Shown: positions 8,436-16,739 of the stretch, piece by piece
Layout of the letters: every line of letters begins with the position of its first letter
Numbering within the stretch: position 1 is the stretch's first letter
Origin: Paractinoplanes deccanensis
Lineage (GTDB): Bacteria > Actinomycetota > Actinomycetes > Mycobacteriales > Micromonosporaceae
DNA: 40,804 nucleotides
NCBI RefSeq assembly: GCF_016862115.1
Contig: NZ_BOMI01000209.1
Span: forward strand, 1-40,804
Direction: 5' to 3'
Position numbers and translations under genes: made by a program
Notes under the pieces: generated by a model
Told to the model about the DNA's origin: nothing
The model's input: the letters and a program-made list of their open reading frames with translations, nothing else
Databases searched by the model: none

Positions 8436-8515
8436 TGCACCCAGCTACGCCTGGCCCGCCCCCTTGTGTCAGCTACCGGTGGGCGAGGGTCGTCGATGCG
8501 TAAGACCGTCCGGGC

Positions 8516-8944
8516 GTGGGCGCGACCGCGTTGATGGCCGGGTACGCCCGCGCCCAGGAAAGCCGCCGGCGAGACGCGATTTTCCACGACCGCTGGGCCG
8601 AGACCAGCATCGACGTGGCGACCGGCCACCGGGAGGGCTCGCCGCCGGGCTGGACGCCCGGGCGTACCGCCTCGGCCTGCCCGGCGACAGCGTCGTGTTC
8701 GAAGTCGACAGTCCCGAGGTGCTCGCCTTCAAGGAAACCGTGGTCGCCGCCGTCAACGAGGACCCGTCCTGCCGGACCGGCAGTCGAACCATCAGCATGG
8801 CTGCGCCGCGGCGGCTGGAAAGCCGGCGTCACCGACGTAGCCGAGCAGATCACCCAGCTCGGCCGGCCGGCCCCCGTGATGATCAGCTCCGCCGCCGACG
8901 CCATCCGAGTCTGGCTGTTCTCCGGGACGCTGACCGGATCGTGA
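8516..8944 (+). pseudogene. Broken PPM-family (TIGR00027-type) SAM methyltransferase
   Basis: Three pieces of one protein family lie in order but in different frames. From the GTG at 8516: GATALMAGYARAQESRR, the usual N-terminus. In the other forward frame, about 8650-8760: AAGLDARAYRLGLPGDSVVF and EVDSPEVLAFKETVVAAVN, which are SAM-binding motif I and the acidic strand. Back in the first frame, about 8800-8880: WLRRGGWKAGVTDVAEQITQ and LGRPAP, the C-terminal part. The middle of the fold (the WLAEGLL region) is missing, and the segment before motif I is too short. So at least two frameshifts plus deletions have occurred. Intact members are about 260-300 residues, common in mycobacteria and other actinomycetes, and transfer methyl groups from SAM to mostly unknown substrates. 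Confidence 0.8.
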
Positions 8945-9052
8945 CAGTCGGCGGGCAACGGAAGGGTGCCCAGGCGCTTCTCTGCCCGGGCGTGGTCCGG
9001 TGGCCGGACCGCCGCGTTGGCGTGTCCCCTGAACGCCACGCACGCTCACCGA

Positions 9053-9832
9053 ATGACCTTCACCCAGCACACCGAGGAATCCGGATCGAACGGGGCCGTG
9101 CTCGTCACCGGAGGCACCAGCGGAATCGGACTGGCGGTCGCCGAGGCGGTGGCCCGTGCCGGGCGGCCTGTGGTGGTCACCGGGCGCTCGGCAGAGCGTT
9201 GCCGCGAGGCGGGGCACCAACTCCAGCAGACGTACGGGCGAGAGCAGTTGGCGCTCGTCGCGGACACCACCGACCCTGATGCGCTGGCGGAAGCCGTGAG
9301 CCTGGCCGCGGACCGGTGGGGCCCGGTCACCGGGCTGGTGACGGCGGCCGGCCGCCTGGCCCGCGGCTCGGTGCTCGCCATGACGCCCGACGACTTCCGC
9401 GCCGCCCTCGACACCAACGTCATCGGCACCTGGCTGGCGATCCGCGCCGTCCTGCCCGGCATGCTCGACGCCGGATTCGGGCGTATCGTCACGATCGGCT
9501 CCGTGCTCGGCTCGACCGGGGCTGCCGAGCGGGCCGGCTACGCCGCCACCAAGGGCGCGGTCGCCGCGCTGACCAGGTCGGCCGCCCTGGAGGTCGCCGG
9601 GACCGGCGTCACCGTGAACTGCGTCGCTCCCGGCCCCGTGCGCAGCCCCATGAACGAGAGCGCGGCCGAGACCGACGCCGCCGCCCAGGCCGCTTTCACG
9701 GCCAAGATGCCGCTGGGCCGCTGGGGCCGGCCGGAGGAGATCGCCCATGCGGTGCTTCCCCTCCTCGCCGCCGGCTCGTCGTTCACCACCGGCTCGGTGG
9801 TGCACGTGGACGGCGGCTACACCGCTCAGTGA
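9053..9832 (+). CDS. SDR-family NAD(P)-dependent oxidoreductase
   Basis: 259 residues from the ATG at 9053, which places the nucleotide-binding strand at the usual distance; a GTG at 8966 is also in frame but would add 29 residues of non-coding character. No clear ribosome site is visible. Classical short-chain dehydrogenase features are present: TGGTSGIG for cofactor binding, a central N (LDTNVIGTW), the catalytic Ser in IGSVLGSTGA, Tyr and Lys in GYAATKGAV, and VAPGPVRSPM. It resembles 3-oxoacyl-ACP-reductase-like enzymes (FabG type), so it probably interconverts a hydroxyl and a keto group. The substrate cannot be read from sequence. It stands alone, followed by a strong hairpin. Confidence 0.9.
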   Translation: MTFTQHTEESGSNGAVLVTGGTSGIGLAVAEAVARAGRPVVVTGRSAERCREAGHQLQQTYGREQLALVADTTDPDALAEAVSLAADRWGPVTGLVTAAGRLARGSVLAMTPDDFRAALDTNVIGTWLAIRAVLPGMLDAGFGRIVTIGSVLGSTGAAERAGYAATKGAVAALTRSAALEVAGTGVTVNCVAPGPVRSPMNESAAETDAAAQAAFTAKMPLGRWGRPEEIAHAVLPLLAAGSSFTTGSVVHVDGGYTAQ

Positions 9833-9840
9833 CAGATCTC

Positions 9841-9897
9841 CGGAGCCTGGCGGCAGCGCCGCCGGAGGGGGGCGTTCGGCGGCGCTGCCGGGCTCCG
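9841..9897 (+). terminator. Strong terminator hairpin after the SDR gene
   Basis: Starting eight bases after the stop, CGGAGCC plus GGCAGCGCCGCC (9841-9863, with a small bulge) pairs with GGCGGCGCTGCC and GGGCTCCG (9878-9897). The stem is about 19 base pairs. No T-tract follows. Confidence 0.75.
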
Positions 9898-10004
9898 GTC
9901 GGGGCATTTGACGGACCGCAGGGATCCGGTCCGCCAGGGGGTTCGCCGCCAAGGACAAACGATTTCTTAGGTCTATCGGCAACACCGCGCCCATTTGTGA
10001 CGAC

Positions 10005-10021
10005 GGTTCGGTGAGCGGAAC
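10005..10021. promoter_or_regulatory. IclR-type operator candidate before the tannase-like gene
   Basis: GGTTCGGTGAGCGGAAC matches the perfect copy at 24097-24113 at 14 of 17 positions and has the same CGG-T-A-CGGAAC core. It lies about 65-90 bases before the possible starts of the esterase gene. Its presence ties this secreted enzyme to the aromatic-catabolism regulon. Confidence 0.6.
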
Positions 10022-10096
10022 CGAAGGTTTTGACGGCACTCCGGCCTGCCCGACTATTCCCCGAGATCGATGTTTCAACTGTTACCAGGAGGTCAG

Positions 10097-11848
10097 TTGT
10101 CACTCTTCACGCGGGGCCCCGAGCGGCGCCGAACCCTCGCCGCCGTCGTCAACGTTCTCGTACTGGTGGCGGGCCTTGCCGCCGCGTCCACGGCGCAGGC
10201 TTCGCCGCGCCCGCTGAACGCCCCGGCCCAGGCCGCTGTGACGCTCCCGGCGATCACCTGCGCACAAGCCGCGCGGCTGGATCTGACCGGTGTTCCCGAG
10301 GCGCCGGCGGCGGTGACCTCGGCGACCGTCGTCTCCGCCGCCGGCAACGCCCTCGGCCAATGGGAGGCGTGCCACGTCAAGGGACTCATCGCACCGCAGA
10401 TCCAATTCAGTTTGATGCTGCCCACGCAGACGTGGGCAGGCCGCTACCTGCAGACCGGCTGCGGCGGCTTCTGTGGCAGCGTCAACTTCGACCCTCAGGC
10501 GGCCTACGGCTGCGCGCCGCTCACCAACGGCACGTTCGCGGTGGCCGCCGACAACGAGGGGCACTACGGAGCCGGCTTCACCGACGGGCTTTTCGGCGCC
10601 GACCCCCAACTGCGGGTCGACTTCGGCTACCGCTCGCAGCACCTGACCTCCCTGGTGGCCAAGGAGATCGTCAAGCGCTTCTACGGCCGGGCCGCGTCGT
10701 ACTCGTACTTCACGGGATGTTCGGAGGGCGGCGATCAGGCGATGACCGAGGCGCAGCGCTATCCCGAGGACTTCGACGGCATCGTCGCCGGCGCTCCCGC
10801 GTCGAACATGACCGCGCTCGCCATCTGGGACCAGGGCTGGAACGCCAAGGCGGTCCGGGGCGCCGACGGGAAACCGACCCTCGCCCTGAACGATCTCACG
10901 CCACTGCACACGGCCGTCGTCAACGCGTGTGACACCCTGGACGGCACCAAGGACGGGTTGATCAGCGACTCGCAGAGCTGCACGTTCGATCCGAAGAGCA
11001 TCGCCTGCCCGGCCACCGGGGCCGGCACGTCCGGCTTCTGCCTCACCCCGGTTCAAGTCGAGACCGTACGCAAGATCTACGGTGGCGCGCGGGACACCAA
11101 GAACCGGCTGATGTACCCGGGCGCCCAGCCCCGCGGTTCCGAGCTCGACTGGGCCGGCTGGCTCATCCCCGCCGTCGCCGCAGGGACGTCGAACCAGGAG
11201 GGCTTCGCCGTGAACACGGTGCGCTGGCTCGCCTACCCGCAGGTGCGGCCGTCGTTGACGCTGAACGACATCCAGTTCACCGAGAAGAGCTTCCGCGAGA
11301 TCATGGGCCGCGTCTCGGGGATCTACGACTCCACCGACCCGGACCTGAGCGCGTTCCGCAAGCGCGGCGGCAAGCTGATCATGTGGCACGGTGAGGCCGA
11401 CCCAGCGGTGCCCCCGGCCGGCACCATCGCGTACTACCAGGCGGTCATCAAGCAGATGGGCGGGCTGGCCCGCACGCAGGAGTTCGCCCGGCTGTTCATG
11501 TTGCCGGGCGTGGCCCACTGCTCCGGCGGCCAGGGACCCGACAAGTTCGACGCGCTCACCCCGGTCGTCGACTGGGTCGAGCGCGGCCAGGCGCCCACCA
11601 GCATGATCACCAGCAAGGTGGACGCCGCGGGATCGGTCACCGCCACCCGGCCGGTCTACCCGTGGCCGCTCATGGCCGTCAACACCACCGGTGGACCGGT
11701 CGGCCAGGCGTCGAGCTACACCGCGCAGCGCCGCAAGTCGGCGAGCCAGACCGTCAGCTGGCTGGGCGACTTCCGCCCGGGCTACGAGAAGACCTGTGGC
11801 TGGATCAACGGCAGGTGGGTCTGCCGCACCGGCAAGGTGGCGAGTTAG
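10097..11848 (+). CDS. Secreted tannase / feruloyl-esterase family protein
   Basis: 583 residues from the TTG at 10097, chosen because a perfect AGGAGGT (10087-10093) lies four bases before it; an in-frame ATG at 10070 would put that site inside the gene. The N-terminus (RRR, then a hydrophobic stretch ending in ASTAQA) is a signal peptide. The rest matches the tannase family: a CGGFCG segment, nucleophile elbow G-C-S-E-G-G, an acidic residue in GEADPAVPP, and the His-Cys pair in PGVAHCSGG. In the family the Cys next to Ser and the Cys after His form a disulfide around the triad. Members cleave galloyl, feruloyl or similar aromatic esters, or are MHETase-like. Here it probably releases the phenolic acid fed to the catabolic genes downstream. 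Confidence 0.88.
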   Translation: MSLFTRGPERRRTLAAVVNVLVLVAGLAAASTAQASPRPLNAPAQAAVTLPAITCAQAARLDLTGVPEAPAAVTSATVVSAAGNALGQWEACHVKGLIAPQIQFSLMLPTQTWAGRYLQTGCGGFCGSVNFDPQAAYGCAPLTNGTFAVAADNEGHYGAGFTDGLFGADPQLRVDFGYRSQHLTSLVAKEIVKRFYGRAASYSYFTGCSEGGDQAMTEAQRYPEDFDGIVAGAPASNMTALAIWDQGWNAKAVRGADGKPTLALNDLTPLHTAVVNACDTLDGTKDGLISDSQSCTFDPKSIACPATGAGTSGFCLTPVQVETVRKIYGGARDTKNRLMYPGAQPRGSELDWAGWLIPAVAAGTSNQEGFAVNTVRWLAYPQVRPSLTLNDIQFTEKSFREIMGRVSGIYDSTDPDLSAFRKRGGKLIMWHGEADPAVPPAGTIAYYQAVIKQMGGLARTQEFARLFMLPGVAHCSGGQGPDKFDALTPVVDWVERGQAPTSMITSKVDAAGSVTATRPVYPWPLMAVNTTGGPVGQASSYTAQRRKSASQTVSWLGDFRPGYEKTCGWINGRWVCRTGKVAS

Positions 11849-11851
11849 CGA

Positions 11852-11894
11852 CGAGCGAGACCGGATCGCTCGCTGAGCCGGCGGCTACCGCCGG
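11852..11894 (+). terminator. Tandem hairpins after the tannase-like gene
   Basis: Two perfect stems follow the stop codon directly: CGAGCGA (11852-11858) with TCGCTCG (11866-11872), then CCGGCGG (11878-11884) with CCGCCGG (11888-11894) around a three-base loop. Confidence 0.6.
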
Positions 11895-11925
11895 TCCGCG
11901 TGCGTGCCGCTGTCCGGCGGAGCCC

Positions 11926-11942
11926 GGTCCGGTGGGTGGTCC
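11926..11942. promoter_or_regulatory. Weak IclR-type operator candidate before the CoA-ligase operon
   Basis: GGTCCGGTGGGTGGTCC matches the 24097 site at 12 of 17 positions, keeping the left half well and the right half poorly. It lies 99 bases before the acyl-CoA synthetase ATG, where an operator would be expected. On its own it would not be convincing. Confidence 0.3.
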
Positions 11943-12040
11943 GGCCCCGTTGACCGGGCCCGGGCGCCCGCCCGACGATCGGGTCCTGCACGGCTGAGTG
12001 GGAGAGCGCCGTGACGCGGGCGAAGAGAGGCGGACCGCTC

Positions 12041-13519
12041 ATGATCGAGGTGGTCGACCGTCCGGAGACCGTGATCGACGTCCTGGCCCGGCGGGCGGCC
12101 GCCGACCCGCGAGCGATCGTTGCGACGTTCGCCGGCGACCCTCGGCGGAATCTGACCGTGGGGGAGTTGCTCCGCTCGGCGGAGCGGATCGCCCGCCTGC
12201 TCGCCTCCCCGTCGTTGGGCCTGCTTCCCGGCGAATCGGTGCTGACCTGCCTGCGGCCCGGGCCGGCGCTCGTGGCGGTGCTGGCCGGAGTGGCCCGCGC
12301 CGGCCTGGTGGAGGTGCCCGTCACCGCCGACGGCGGCACGCCGTCGGCCGGACGGGTGGCGCTGCTGGGCACCGGCGCCCTGGCCGGCAACCCCCGGCTG
12401 GCGACCATCGCTCCGATCGTGCGGACCGTGGACGACGGCGGCGGTCCGGGCGATCTCGATGACCTGCGGCCCGGGCCTCTCGGGCCGCGGCCGGGCCCCG
12501 GCGATCCGGCGCTCGTGCTGAGCACGTCGGGCACGACCGGCCGGCCCAAGGGGGTGCTGCTGCCGCATTTCGCCGGGGTACGGCACGCGCGGCGGGTCAC
12601 CGCGTCGATGCGGTACGGACCGGACGACGTTCTCTACAACGCCTTCCCGTGGAACCACGTCAACATCCGGCACGCCGGCCTGCTCGCCGCGCTGGTCAGC
12701 GGTGCCCGGCTGGTGGCGGTGCCACGGTTCTCGGCGTCGGCGTTCTGGGAGCTGTGCCGGGCCGAGGGGGTGACCGCGTTCAACTTCATGGGCGCGGTCG
12801 CGGCGATCCTGCTGCGCGGTCCGGCCGACCGCGCCCACCGCGTGACCCGTGCCTACGGCGGGCCGGCCCCGGCCTGGCTGGCGGCGCGGTTCCGCGAACG
12901 ATTCGGGGTGCAGCTCGTCGAGGCGTACGCCTGCACCGAGCTCGGCGACGTCACCAGCAACACCCTCGGCGAGGTGGCCGAGGGAACCGCCGGACGGCCG
13001 GTCCCGGAGTACGACGTACGGCTGGACGACGGCCGCATCGCGGTACGGCCGCGGGCGAAGCACATCAGCGCGCTCGGCTACGTCGGCAGCTCCGAGCCTC
13101 CGCCGGAGTGGGTCCTCACCGGTGACCTCGGCGACTTCGACGGCGACGGGCGGCTCGTCTTCCGCGGCCGGCATGCCGATGTCATCCGCCGCCGCGGCGA
13201 GAACATCTCGGCCTGGCAGGTCGAGTCGGTCGTGGCCGCCATGCCCGGCGTGCGCGAGGCGGCGGCGGTCGGGGTGCCCTCCGAGCTCACCGAGGAGGAC
13301 CTGCTCGTCGCCGCGGTCGGCGCCGTCACCGAGGAGGACGTGCACGCCTGGTGCCGGGACCGGCTGCCCCGGTACGCCTGGCCGCGCTACGTCGTGCTGC
13401 TCGACGCGCTGCCCCGCAACGCCGCCGCCAAGGTCAGCAAGTCGCGCCTGCGCGACGTCGCCGGCAAGGACCTCGAACACCTGAGACGGAAGGACCACGC
13501 ATGCGAGTCCTGGACCTGA
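12041..13519 (+). CDS. AMP-forming acyl-CoA synthetase (aromatic acid CoA ligase-like)
   Basis: 492 residues from the ATG at 12041; a GTG at 12011 with GGGAGAG before it would add ten. The adenylation core is LSTSGTTGRPKGVLLPH (P-loop-like A3 motif). Later come YACTELGDVTSN (A5), WVLTGDLGDFDGDG (A7) and FRGRHADVIRRRGENIS (A8 hinge), with the C-terminal Lys in AAKVSKSRLR (A10). It activates a carboxylic acid to its CoA thioester through an acyl-adenylate. The following CoA transferase, which overlaps it by 19 bases, and the enoyl-CoA hydratase suggest a cinnamate-type or other unsaturated side-chain acid, but the substrate is inference. The protein is slightly shorter than most such ligases (about 510-550). 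Confidence 0.88.
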   Translation: MIEVVDRPETVIDVLARRAAADPRAIVATFAGDPRRNLTVGELLRSAERIARLLASPSLGLLPGESVLTCLRPGPALVAVLAGVARAGLVEVPVTADGGTPSAGRVALLGTGALAGNPRLATIAPIVRTVDDGGGPGDLDDLRPGPLGPRPGPGDPALVLSTSGTTGRPKGVLLPHFAGVRHARRVTASMRYGPDDVLYNAFPWNHVNIRHAGLLAALVSGARLVAVPRFSASAFWELCRAEGVTAFNFMGAVAAILLRGPADRAHRVTRAYGGPAPAWLAARFRERFGVQLVEAYACTELGDVTSNTLGEVAEGTAGRPVPEYDVRLDDGRIAVRPRAKHISALGYVGSSEPPPEWVLTGDLGDFDGDGRLVFRGRHADVIRRRGENISAWQVESVVAAMPGVREAAAVGVPSELTEEDLLVAAVGAVTEEDVHAWCRDRLPRYAWPRYVVLLDALPRNAAAKVSKSRLRDVAGKDLEHLRRKDHACESWT

Positions 13520-15642
13520 CCGACGAGCTCGGCGCGGCCGCGATCCGCCACCTGGTGGGACTGGGCGCCGACGTGGTGCGCGTGCCCGCCGCGCGGGCCG
13601 GTTCCCGGGCGAGCGAGTTGCACTGGTACAGCGGTGTCCGTGTGGTGGCCGACGGCCCGGGGCTGCTCGACGAGCTGGCCGCGGAGGCTGACGTCGTCGT
13701 CGAGAGCGGTCCCCGGTGGTCTCTGCGCGGGCTGACCGGCGAGGGCGGGTCGCGCTGGCCGGGGCGCGTGCACGTGGTGGTGACACCGTTCGGGCTCACC
13801 GGGCCGCGCCGGGACTGGCTGGGCGGGGACCTGGTGACGGCGTCCGCCGGCGGCATGACCTGGCTCGGCGGGCGGCCCGACGGCCCGCCCAAGCCGCCGC
13901 CGCGCGAGTTCGCGCTCCAGGTGGCGGGTGCGCACGCGGCGATCGCGGCCTACGTCGGCCTGCTCGACCAGGCCCCTCGGCTGATTGACATCTCCGTTCA
14001 GCAAGCTGTCGCCGCCACCCTCGAAACCGGCGCGATCTCGTGGATTCACACGGGTGCGGTTCCCGTACGCAGCGGCGGTGTCTACGCGCATGTCGCGCAT
14101 CGCGTGTTCCGGGCCGTCGACGGCTATGCCGCGGGCGGCTATTCGGGCAGCGATCGCATGTGGACCGACCTGCTCGCCTGGATGGACGAGACCGGCGAGG
14201 CCGAGGACCTGACCGACGAGAAGTACGCCGACGCCGTCTTTCGCTGGAACGCCCGCTCGCACGTCGACGAGGTGGTCACGCGCTTCGCCGCCCGCCGCAC
14301 AGCCGCCCAGCTCGGCGAGGAGGGCCGCAAGCGGGCGCTGCCCTGGGCCGAGGTGAGCCGGGCCGATCAGCTGCCCGGCAACCCGCAGCTGAGAAGCCGG
14401 GACTTCTTCCGCACGGTCGACGGCCTCACCGACGTCGGCTATCCCGTGCGGCTACCGGCCGGGGTCGCGAGCAGGCGCAGACGTCTCCAAGGGCTGCGGG
14501 TGCTCGATCTGACCTGGGTGCTGGCCGGGCCGTACGCGACCAGGCAGCTCGCCGACTTCGGCGCCGACGTCATCAAAGTGGAGTCGCGCCACCGGCAGGA
14601 TCCCACCCGGTTCCAGCCGTCCATGCGGCTGCGGCCGGACGCCACGTTCGACGACGGCGGCTATTTCATGAACTTCAACCGGGGCAAGCGGAGCATCGCG
14701 GTCAACATGCGCCTCGCCGAAGGCCAGGAGCTGGTGCGGCGGCTGGCGAGGGAGTGCGACGTCATCATCGACAACTACAGCCCGGGCACGATGGCCAGGT
14801 GGGGCCTCGATCACCCGTCGCTGAGCGAGGCGAACCCGGAGCTGATCGCGGTGTCGATGTCAGGCGTCGGACAGACCGGTCCGTGGCGCAACGCGGTCAC
14901 CTTCGCCGACACGCTCGCCGCCATGTCCGGCCTCACCGACGAGACCGCCGACCCGGGCGGCGATCCGCAGGGCCTTACCTTCGGCCTCGGCGACATGGTC
15001 GCGGCCAACGCGGCGGTGCTGGGCGTCCTCGCGATGCTCGCCGAAGGACGAGGCGGCTTCGTCGACCTCTCCCAGCTCGAGTCGATGGCGGCGGCGATGG
15101 GCCCGGCCGTGCTGGAACACCAGCTCGGCGCCCCGCCCACCGGAGCCACGCCGAGCCGCCCGCACCGGGTCGCCCACCGCGCGCCGCACGGGGTGTATCC
15201 GGCCCGCGGCGAGGACCGGTGGGTGGCGATCGCGGTCGAGGACGATGCCCAGTGGCGTACGCTCGCGCGCCGCACCGGAATCGGCGACGCCGGCCTCACC
15301 CTCGCCGAGCGGAAGGCCGACGAGGACCGGATCGACGATGCCCTCGCGGCCTGGACCGGCGCGCGTGACGCGGACGAGATCGCCGAGACGCTGCAGGCCG
15401 CGGGTGTGCCGGCCGCCGTCGTGGCCACCGGCGAGGACCTCGTCGAACGCGACCCCCAACTCGCCGTCCGCGGGTTCTACCCGGTGCTGTGCCATCCGAT
15501 CGCCGGGGAGGTGCGGCACGAGGGCGGCGTGTTCACCCCGGCCGTGTCCCGGCCCGCGCCGCTGCTCGGCGAGCACACCAGCCAGATCCTCGAAGAGCTG
15601 CTCGGCGACGCGACCGCCGCCGACCCGTCCGTACTGGAGTGA
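13501..15642 (+). CDS. Double-domain CaiB/BaiF (family III) CoA transferase
   Basis: 713 residues from the ATG at 13501 (GGAAGG upstream), overlapping the ligase gene. A single family III CoA transferase is about 380-420 residues; this protein is two such domains in one chain. The second half, from about residue 326, is canonical: LRVLDLTWVLAGPYATRQLADFGADVIKVE, FMNFNRGKRSIAVNM, DVIIDNYSPGTMARWGL and TFGLGDMVAANAAVLGVLAML, with the Asp expected to form the acyl anhydride. The first half has a degenerate version (MRVLDLTDELGAAAIRHLVG and VVTPFGLTGPRRDWLGGDLV) and probably serves a structural role. Such enzymes move CoA between carboxylic acids, acting as interlocked dimers; a tandem chain may mimic the dimer. 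The partner acids are unknown. Confidence 0.88.
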   Translation: MRVLDLTDELGAAAIRHLVGLGADVVRVPAARAGSRASELHWYSGVRVVADGPGLLDELAAEADVVVESGPRWSLRGLTGEGGSRWPGRVHVVVTPFGLTGPRRDWLGGDLVTASAGGMTWLGGRPDGPPKPPPREFALQVAGAHAAIAAYVGLLDQAPRLIDISVQQAVAATLETGAISWIHTGAVPVRSGGVYAHVAHRVFRAVDGYAAGGYSGSDRMWTDLLAWMDETGEAEDLTDEKYADAVFRWNARSHVDEVVTRFAARRTAAQLGEEGRKRALPWAEVSRADQLPGNPQLRSRDFFRTVDGLTDVGYPVRLPAGVASRRRRLQGLRVLDLTWVLAGPYATRQLADFGADVIKVESRHRQDPTRFQPSMRLRPDATFDDGGYFMNFNRGKRSIAVNMRLAEGQELVRRLARECDVIIDNYSPGTMARWGLDHPSLSEANPELIAVSMSGVGQTGPWRNAVTFADTLAAMSGLTDETADPGGDPQGLTFGLGDMVAANAAVLGVLAMLAEGRGGFVDLSQLESMAAAMGPAVLEHQLGAPPTGATPSRPHRVAHRAPHGVYPARGEDRWVAIAVEDDAQWRTLARRTGIGDAGLTLAERKADEDRIDDALAAWTGARDADEIAETLQAAGVPAAVVATGEDLVERDPQLAVRGFYPVLCHPIAGEVRHEGGVFTPAVSRPAPLLGEHTSQILEELLGDATAADPSVLE

Positions 15643-15646
15643 CCAC

Positions 15647-16408
15647 ATGCTTGAGGTGACCGTCGCCGGCGCCGTCGGCACGATCGTCATCGACCGGCCG
15701 CCCGCGAACGCGGTGAACCCGGCGTTGATCGAGGAGTTCCTGAAGGTGGTGCCGAGCCTCGCCGACGATCCCGCCGTCCGGTGCGTCGTCATCACCGGGA
15801 CCGGCCGGTTCTTCGTGGCCGGCGCCGACATCGCGGTGATGCGGGACCTCTCCCTGGACAACCACATCAGGATGCGGCGCTGGGTGCAGGTGCAGCGCTT
15901 GCTCGAGCTCGCCGCCAAGCCGGTGATCGCCGCGATCAACGGGTACGCGCTGGGCGGCGGCGCCGAGCTCGCCCTCGCCTGTGACCTGCGCATCGCGGCC
16001 GCGAGCGCCACGCTCGGCTTCCCCGAGACGGGGCTCGGCCTGTTCCCGGGCGCCGGCGGCAGTCAGCGCCTGCCGCGCCTGCTCGGCGCGCACAAGGCGA
16101 AGCTCCTGATGATCGAGGGGCGGCGGATGACCGCGGCCGAAGCGCTGGAGATCGGCCTGGTCGACGAGGTGGTGCCCGACGCCGACTTCGCGGACGCCGT
16201 CCGCGGGCGGGCGCTCGACTGGGCGGCCCGGCCGACCACGACGATCGGGCTGCTCAAAAGATCCGTCGACGACGCGGCCGGCAAGTCCCTCGACGAGGCC
16301 CTGGCGGTCGAATGGGCCGCCGTCCAACAGGTGATCGCCACCGAGGACGCGGCCGAGGGCCTCCAGTCCTTCCTGGACAAGAGGCCGCCACGGTTCACAG
16401 GCCGCTGA
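15647..16408 (+). CDS. Enoyl-CoA hydratase/isomerase (crotonase family)
   Basis: 253 residues, ATG five bases after the CoA-transferase stop with GGAG seven bases before it. The crotonase core is clear: IDRPPANAVNPALI, the oxyanion-hole segment FVAGADIAVMRDL, GYALGGGAELALACDLRIAA, and FPETGLGLFPGAGGSQRLPRLLG, whose Glu is a likely catalytic acid. The second catalytic Glu of true hydratases seems replaced in the PGAGG region, so hydratase, isomerase or hydratase-lyase activity are all possible. With the ligase and the CoA transferase it forms a three-gene CoA-thioester operon. Its 3' end overlaps the convergent ferredoxin gene by 14 bases. Confidence 0.9.
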   Translation: MLEVTVAGAVGTIVIDRPPANAVNPALIEEFLKVVPSLADDPAVRCVVITGTGRFFVAGADIAVMRDLSLDNHIRMRRWVQVQRLLELAAKPVIAAINGYALGGGAELALACDLRIAAASATLGFPETGLGLFPGAGGSQRLPRLLGAHKAKLLMIEGRRMTAAEALEIGLVDEVVPDADFADAVRGRALDWAARPTTTIGLLKRSVDDAAGKSLDEALAVEWAAVQQVIATEDAAEGLQSFLDKRPPRFTGR

Positions 16409-16730
16409 CGTACGGGGTGTCCACCCCGATCTCGCCCACCTTGCGCGCGCCGCCGGGGGTGCCGATCGGGGTCTCCCGTCCGGGCAGGACGACCTGGAAG
16501 AAGTTCCGGGAGTCCTCGACGAACAGGGTGCGCTCGTCGTCACCGCGCGCCTTGCGGTCGACGAAGATCGCCTCGACCGGGCACTCCACCTCGCAGGCCC
16601 CGCAGTCGATGCACTCGGCCGGGTTGATGTAGCTCTTGCGATCGCCGACGTAGATGCAGTCGACCGGGCAGACGTCCACGCAGGCCCGGTCGTTGACGTC
16701 GACGCAGTCCTTACCGATGACGTACGTCAT
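16395..16730 (-). CDS. fdxA: 7Fe-8S ferredoxin (FdxA type)
   Basis: 111 residues, MTYVIGKDCVDVNDRACVDV then CPVDCIYVG, and ECIDCGACEVECPVEAI. The Cys spacing is that of actinobacterial seven-iron ferredoxins, with one [3Fe-4S] and one [4Fe-4S] cluster. The C-terminal GTPGGARKVGEIG extension is also typical. The gene follows the reductase gene after nine bases, so electrons most likely run NADPH, reductase, ferredoxin, Rieske oxygenase. That pairing is inference from position. Using a 7Fe ferredoxin rather than a [2Fe-2S] one is less common for Rieske systems. Confidence 0.92.
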   Translation of the reverse strand: MTYVIGKDCVDVNDRACVDVCPVDCIYVGDRKSYINPAECIDCGACEVECPVEAIFVDRKARGDDERTLFVEDSRNFFQVVLPGRETPIGTPGGARKVGEIGVDTPYVSGL

Positions 16731-16739
16731 GTGCGGTTC

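Noticed and set aside
8464..9279. 271-residue plus-strand frame
   Set aside because: It joins one fragment of the broken methyltransferase to an out-of-frame reading of the SDR gene; it is not a single protein.
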